Of a stretch of DNA of 8,228 nucleotides, positions 6,417-8,228 are shown piece by piece. The stretch is from Candidatus Cloacimonadota bacterium (GTDB taxonomy: Bacteria; Cloacimonadota; Cloacimonadia; JGIOTU-2): contig DAOVPZ010000044.1 of assembly GCA_030628975.1 (NCBI GenBank), forward strand, positions 1 to 8,228. Direction: 5' to 3'. Positions within the stretch are counted from its first letter, which is position 1. Every line of letters begins with the position of its first letter. The notes beneath the pieces were generated by a model. That model saw only the letters and a list, made by a program, of their open reading frames with translations. It ran no database searches and was not told where the DNA came from. A program made the position numbers and the translations under genes.

Positions 6417-6971
6417 ATGGATTTAAAAAAAGTAGTAGAAGTTCTGATATTCACTTCAGATAAGCCAATTTCCCTGGAAGAAATTGCAAATTATGCAAAT
6501 ATTGATGACCTTAAAGCAGTTGAAAAAATTATAGCAGAATTGAATAAATCATATCAGCAAACATGGCGTTCATTCTGTATTAGAAAAATTGCAGGTGGTT
6601 ATCAATTTGCAACCAATAAAGAATTCTATCCAATTATAGAAAAGCTTTACAAAGACCAGAAAAAAATCAATATATCAAATTCAGCAATGGAGGTTTTAGC
6701 TATTGTCGCATATAATCAACCTGTAACTCGTGCAAAAGTTGATGCTATTCGAGGAGTAAATTCTCAATATCATTTACATAATTTATTGGAAGTAAAATTA
6801 ATTAAAATTTCAGGTAGATTAAAAGGATTAGGAAGACCAATATTATATGGAACAACAGATAAGTTCTTAAAATTTTTTGGTATAAATGATATACAGGATT
6901 TACCTAACTTACACCAAATCAAGGAAATTATGGGTTATGATATTGCAAAAGCTCAAAAAACTCATTCCTGA
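6417..6971 (+). CDS. scpB: Segregation and condensation protein B
   Basis: Kleisin-associated subunit of the SMC-ScpA-ScpB condensin complex, which organises and segregates the chromosome. It is a cytoplasmic protein with two winged-helix domains. At 184 residues it is normal for ScpB. The first winged helix (~1-80) begins KKVVEVLIFTSDKPISLEEI. The second (~85-165) has MEVLAIVAYNQPVTRAKVD (91-109), IRGVNS (111-116) and LGRPILYGTTDKFLKFFGI (138-156), the most conserved ScpB blocks. The ATG starts on the base after the uppP TAA, and no good Shine-Dalgarno is visible (GTGATG only), so it probably depends on translational coupling to uppP. scpA is often next to scpB but is not in this window. No clear terminator follows; only a 4-bp stem (CTCA/TGAG) lies at the stop. 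Confidence 0.95.
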   Translation: MDLKKVVEVLIFTSDKPISLEEIANYANIDDLKAVEKIIAELNKSYQQTWRSFCIRKIAGGYQFATNKEFYPIIEKLYKDQKKINISNSAMEVLAIVAYNQPVTRAKVDAIRGVNSQYHLHNLLEVKLIKISGRLKGLGRPILYGTTDKFLKFFGINDIQDLPNLHQIKEIMGYDIAKAQKTHS

Positions 6972-6981
6972 GAATTGAAAA

Positions 6982-7010
6982 TTAATAATTGACTATTTTT
7001 AATATATAAT
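6982..7010 (+). promoter_or_regulatory. Candidate promoter of the TPR gene
   Basis: A perfect TATAAT (7005-7010) is preceded by TTAATA (6982-6987, 4 of 6 to TTGACA) at 17-nt spacing, in the 88-nt gap between scpB and the TPR gene. TTGACT at 6989-6994 is a better -35 but is only 10 nt from the -10. The whole gap is over four-fifths A/T by eye, so confidence is limited. The TPR gene could instead be read through from scpB, since no terminator separates them. Confidence 0.35.
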
Positions 7011-7059
7011 GGAAAATAAAAAAAAGAAAATTAATTGATAGATAAAAAATGATATAAGA

Positions 7060-8228
7060 ATGAGAAAAATACTTTTATTTATAATAATATTTTTGATTAA
7101 CACTTCTCTCTTTTCTAACACTACAAAAATTGATAGCCTTAACCTTAGATTGAAAACAGCAGAAAGTATTGAGAAAATCGAATTATTAATAGAACTTTCT
7201 TTAGAATATGTGGAGATAGATACGGTAAAATCACTTGAATTCAGCAATCAGGCTTTGGAATTATCCAATAAACTCGGGAAACACAAAGCACAAGCAATTG
7301 GCAACTCAGGCTACATTTATTATCTAATTGGCAATCACGAAACATCTTTAAATTTATTGTTAAATGCACTTACTCAGCTCGATCTTGAGCATGATTTTAA
7401 TGTTAGAGCAAACATTTTAAAAAATATTGGTTTTGTTTATACTGAATTTAAAAAATACAATCGCTCTTTAGAATATTTTAATAAGGCTTTGAATATCTAT
7501 CTTAAATTGGAACATAAAGCTGATATATCTAAAATTTATTACGCAATTGGAGATATGTATTATTTACTAAATAAATATAAAAAAGCTTTGGAATATTTTC
7601 ATAAATCATTATCATTAGATGAAGAACTTGGCGATAAAGAAGGGATGGCAATCTTATATTACAATATTGGTGACAATTATGAGTTATTAGCAGAGTATGT
7701 GAAAGCCTTGGAATCATATTTAAATTGTCTGAAAATCTATGAAGAATTGGCAGACCAGGAGGGTGTTGCAGATTCCTATAATGTTATTGGAAATATCTTT
7801 CAAGCTTTAGGAGATTTTGATATAGCCTTAGAATATTACAACAAGTATCTTGAAATTCAAAAAAAAATAGATGATAAGTATGGAATTTCAATAGCTTATA
7901 ATAATATTGGAACGGTATATGATGATAACAAGGATTATGATAAAGCCCTTGAATATTATTATAAAGCTTTTAAAATAGATGAAGAACTTAACGATAAAGA
8001 GGGAATTGCTGCTGTAACTAACAATCTCGGTGTTGTTTATTACAAATTAAAGGAATACGATAAGGCACTTGAATATTATCAGCAATCATTATCGCTTTCC
8101 AAAGAGTTAAATGATATATGGGCATTTGCAAATACATCGAATAATATCGCAGAACTATATTTAGATTCAGCGCAATATACAAAATCATTTTCTTATGTAG
8201 ATCAGGGTTTTGAATATGCAGAAAATAT
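7060..8228 (+). CDS. Secreted or membrane TPR-repeat protein, 3'-truncated by the window
   Basis: The frame starts at ATG 7060-7062 and stays open to the window edge (389 complete codons). The N-terminus, MRKILLFIIIFLINTSLFS, is a signal peptide or anchor with a possible cleavage after LFS (~residue 19). A helical stretch with an SLEFSNQALELSNKLGK unit follows. Then come eight tandem repeats of exactly 40 residues (120 bp), residues ~68-387, of the kinesin-light-chain/TPR_12 type. The rough consensus is IG-x-Y-x2-L-x2-Y-x-KALEYY-x-KAL-x-I-x-EEL-x-DKEGIA. TPRs bind proteins or peptides. In Bacteroidota and Cloacimonadota such N-terminal arrays are often followed by a membrane helix plus a histidine kinase, cyclase, GGDEF or LuxR-type domain. 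Which of these, if any, applies cannot be seen here. The ribosome binding site is weak (ATAAGA). It follows scpB by 88 nt and may have its own promoter. Confidence 0.9.
   Translation, partial: MRKILLFIIIFLINTSLFSNTTKIDSLNLRLKTAESIEKIELLIELSLEYVEIDTVKSLEFSNQALELSNKLGKHKAQAIGNSGYIYYLIGNHETSLNLLLNALTQLDLEHDFNVRANILKNIGFVYTEFKKYNRSLEYFNKALNIYLKLEHKADISKIYYAIGDMYYLLNKYKKALEYFHKSLSLDEELGDKEGMAILYYNIGDNYELLAEYVKALESYLNCLKIYEELADQEGVADSYNVIGNIFQALGDFDIALEYYNKYLEIQKKIDDKYGISIAYNNIGTVYDDNKDYDKALEYYYKAFKIDEELNDKEGIAAVTNNLGVVYYKLKEYDKALEYYQQSLSLSKELNDIWAFANTSNNIAELYLDSAQYTKSFSYVDQGFEYAEN

Noticed and set aside
6989..7010. TTGACT...TATAAT as the TPR promoter
   Set aside because: The spacing is only 10 nt, too short for sigma-70-type recognition; a TTAATA at 17 nt is the better pair.
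6977..7035. 10-bp direct repeat GAAAATTAAT at 6977-6986 and 7026-7035
   Set aside because: Too short and too AT-rich to stand out from chance in this gap.
6999..7717. Two - strand frames (6999-7247 and 7529-7717)
   Set aside because: Both are antisense to the TPR gene, whose 40-residue repeats confirm the + frame.

Overview
The window looks like a chromosomal segment of an anaerobic, AT-rich bacterium from the FCB (Fibrobacterota-Chlorobiota-Bacteroidota) side of the tree. Candidatus Cloacimonadota or a similar uncultured lineage is my best guess. This is inferred from three things: a secreted protein ending in a Por/type IX-style C-terminal sorting domain, a four-subunit pyruvate:ferredoxin oxidoreductase (an anaerobic enzyme), and strongly A/T-biased codon use in most genes. 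No rRNA, tRNA, phage, transposase or CRISPR is visible.

Layout. (1) Positions 2-1051, + strand: the 3' end of a large secreted or surface protein whose start lies left of the window, followed by a strong hairpin terminator at 1075-1107. (2) Positions 1182-4176, - strand: an operon read right to left, porG-porD-porA-porB, encoding the gamma, delta, alpha and beta subunits of pyruvate:ferredoxin oxidoreductase. porD/porA and porA/porB overlap by 4 nt (ATGA). porG is separated from porD by 123 nt that hold an imperfect palindromic repeat (3534-3615). (3) Positions 4177-4452: a divergent intergenic region with candidate promoters for both sides, a short perfect palindrome and a 14-bp direct repeat. 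(4) Positions 4453-6971, + strand: a tightly packed operon of a YibQ-type divergent polysaccharide deacetylase, undecaprenyl-diphosphatase UppP, and chromosome-segregation protein ScpB. The genes overlap or abut with no spacer. (5) Positions 7060-8228, + strand: a secreted or membrane-anchored TPR protein with eight 40-residue repeats, running off the right edge.

Function. The por operon carries out CoA-dependent oxidation of pyruvate to acetyl-CoA with reduction of ferredoxin, a central catabolic step. The + strand operon joins envelope functions (lipid-carrier recycling and a putative glycan-processing enzyme) to chromosome segregation. The TPR protein may be the sensor part of a signalling protein, but its output end is outside the window.

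I found no convincing new biological system. The least ordinary items are the palindromic repeat inside the por operon, the palindrome and direct repeat in the divergent promoter region, and the paired A9 tracts at the start of the deacetylase gene.
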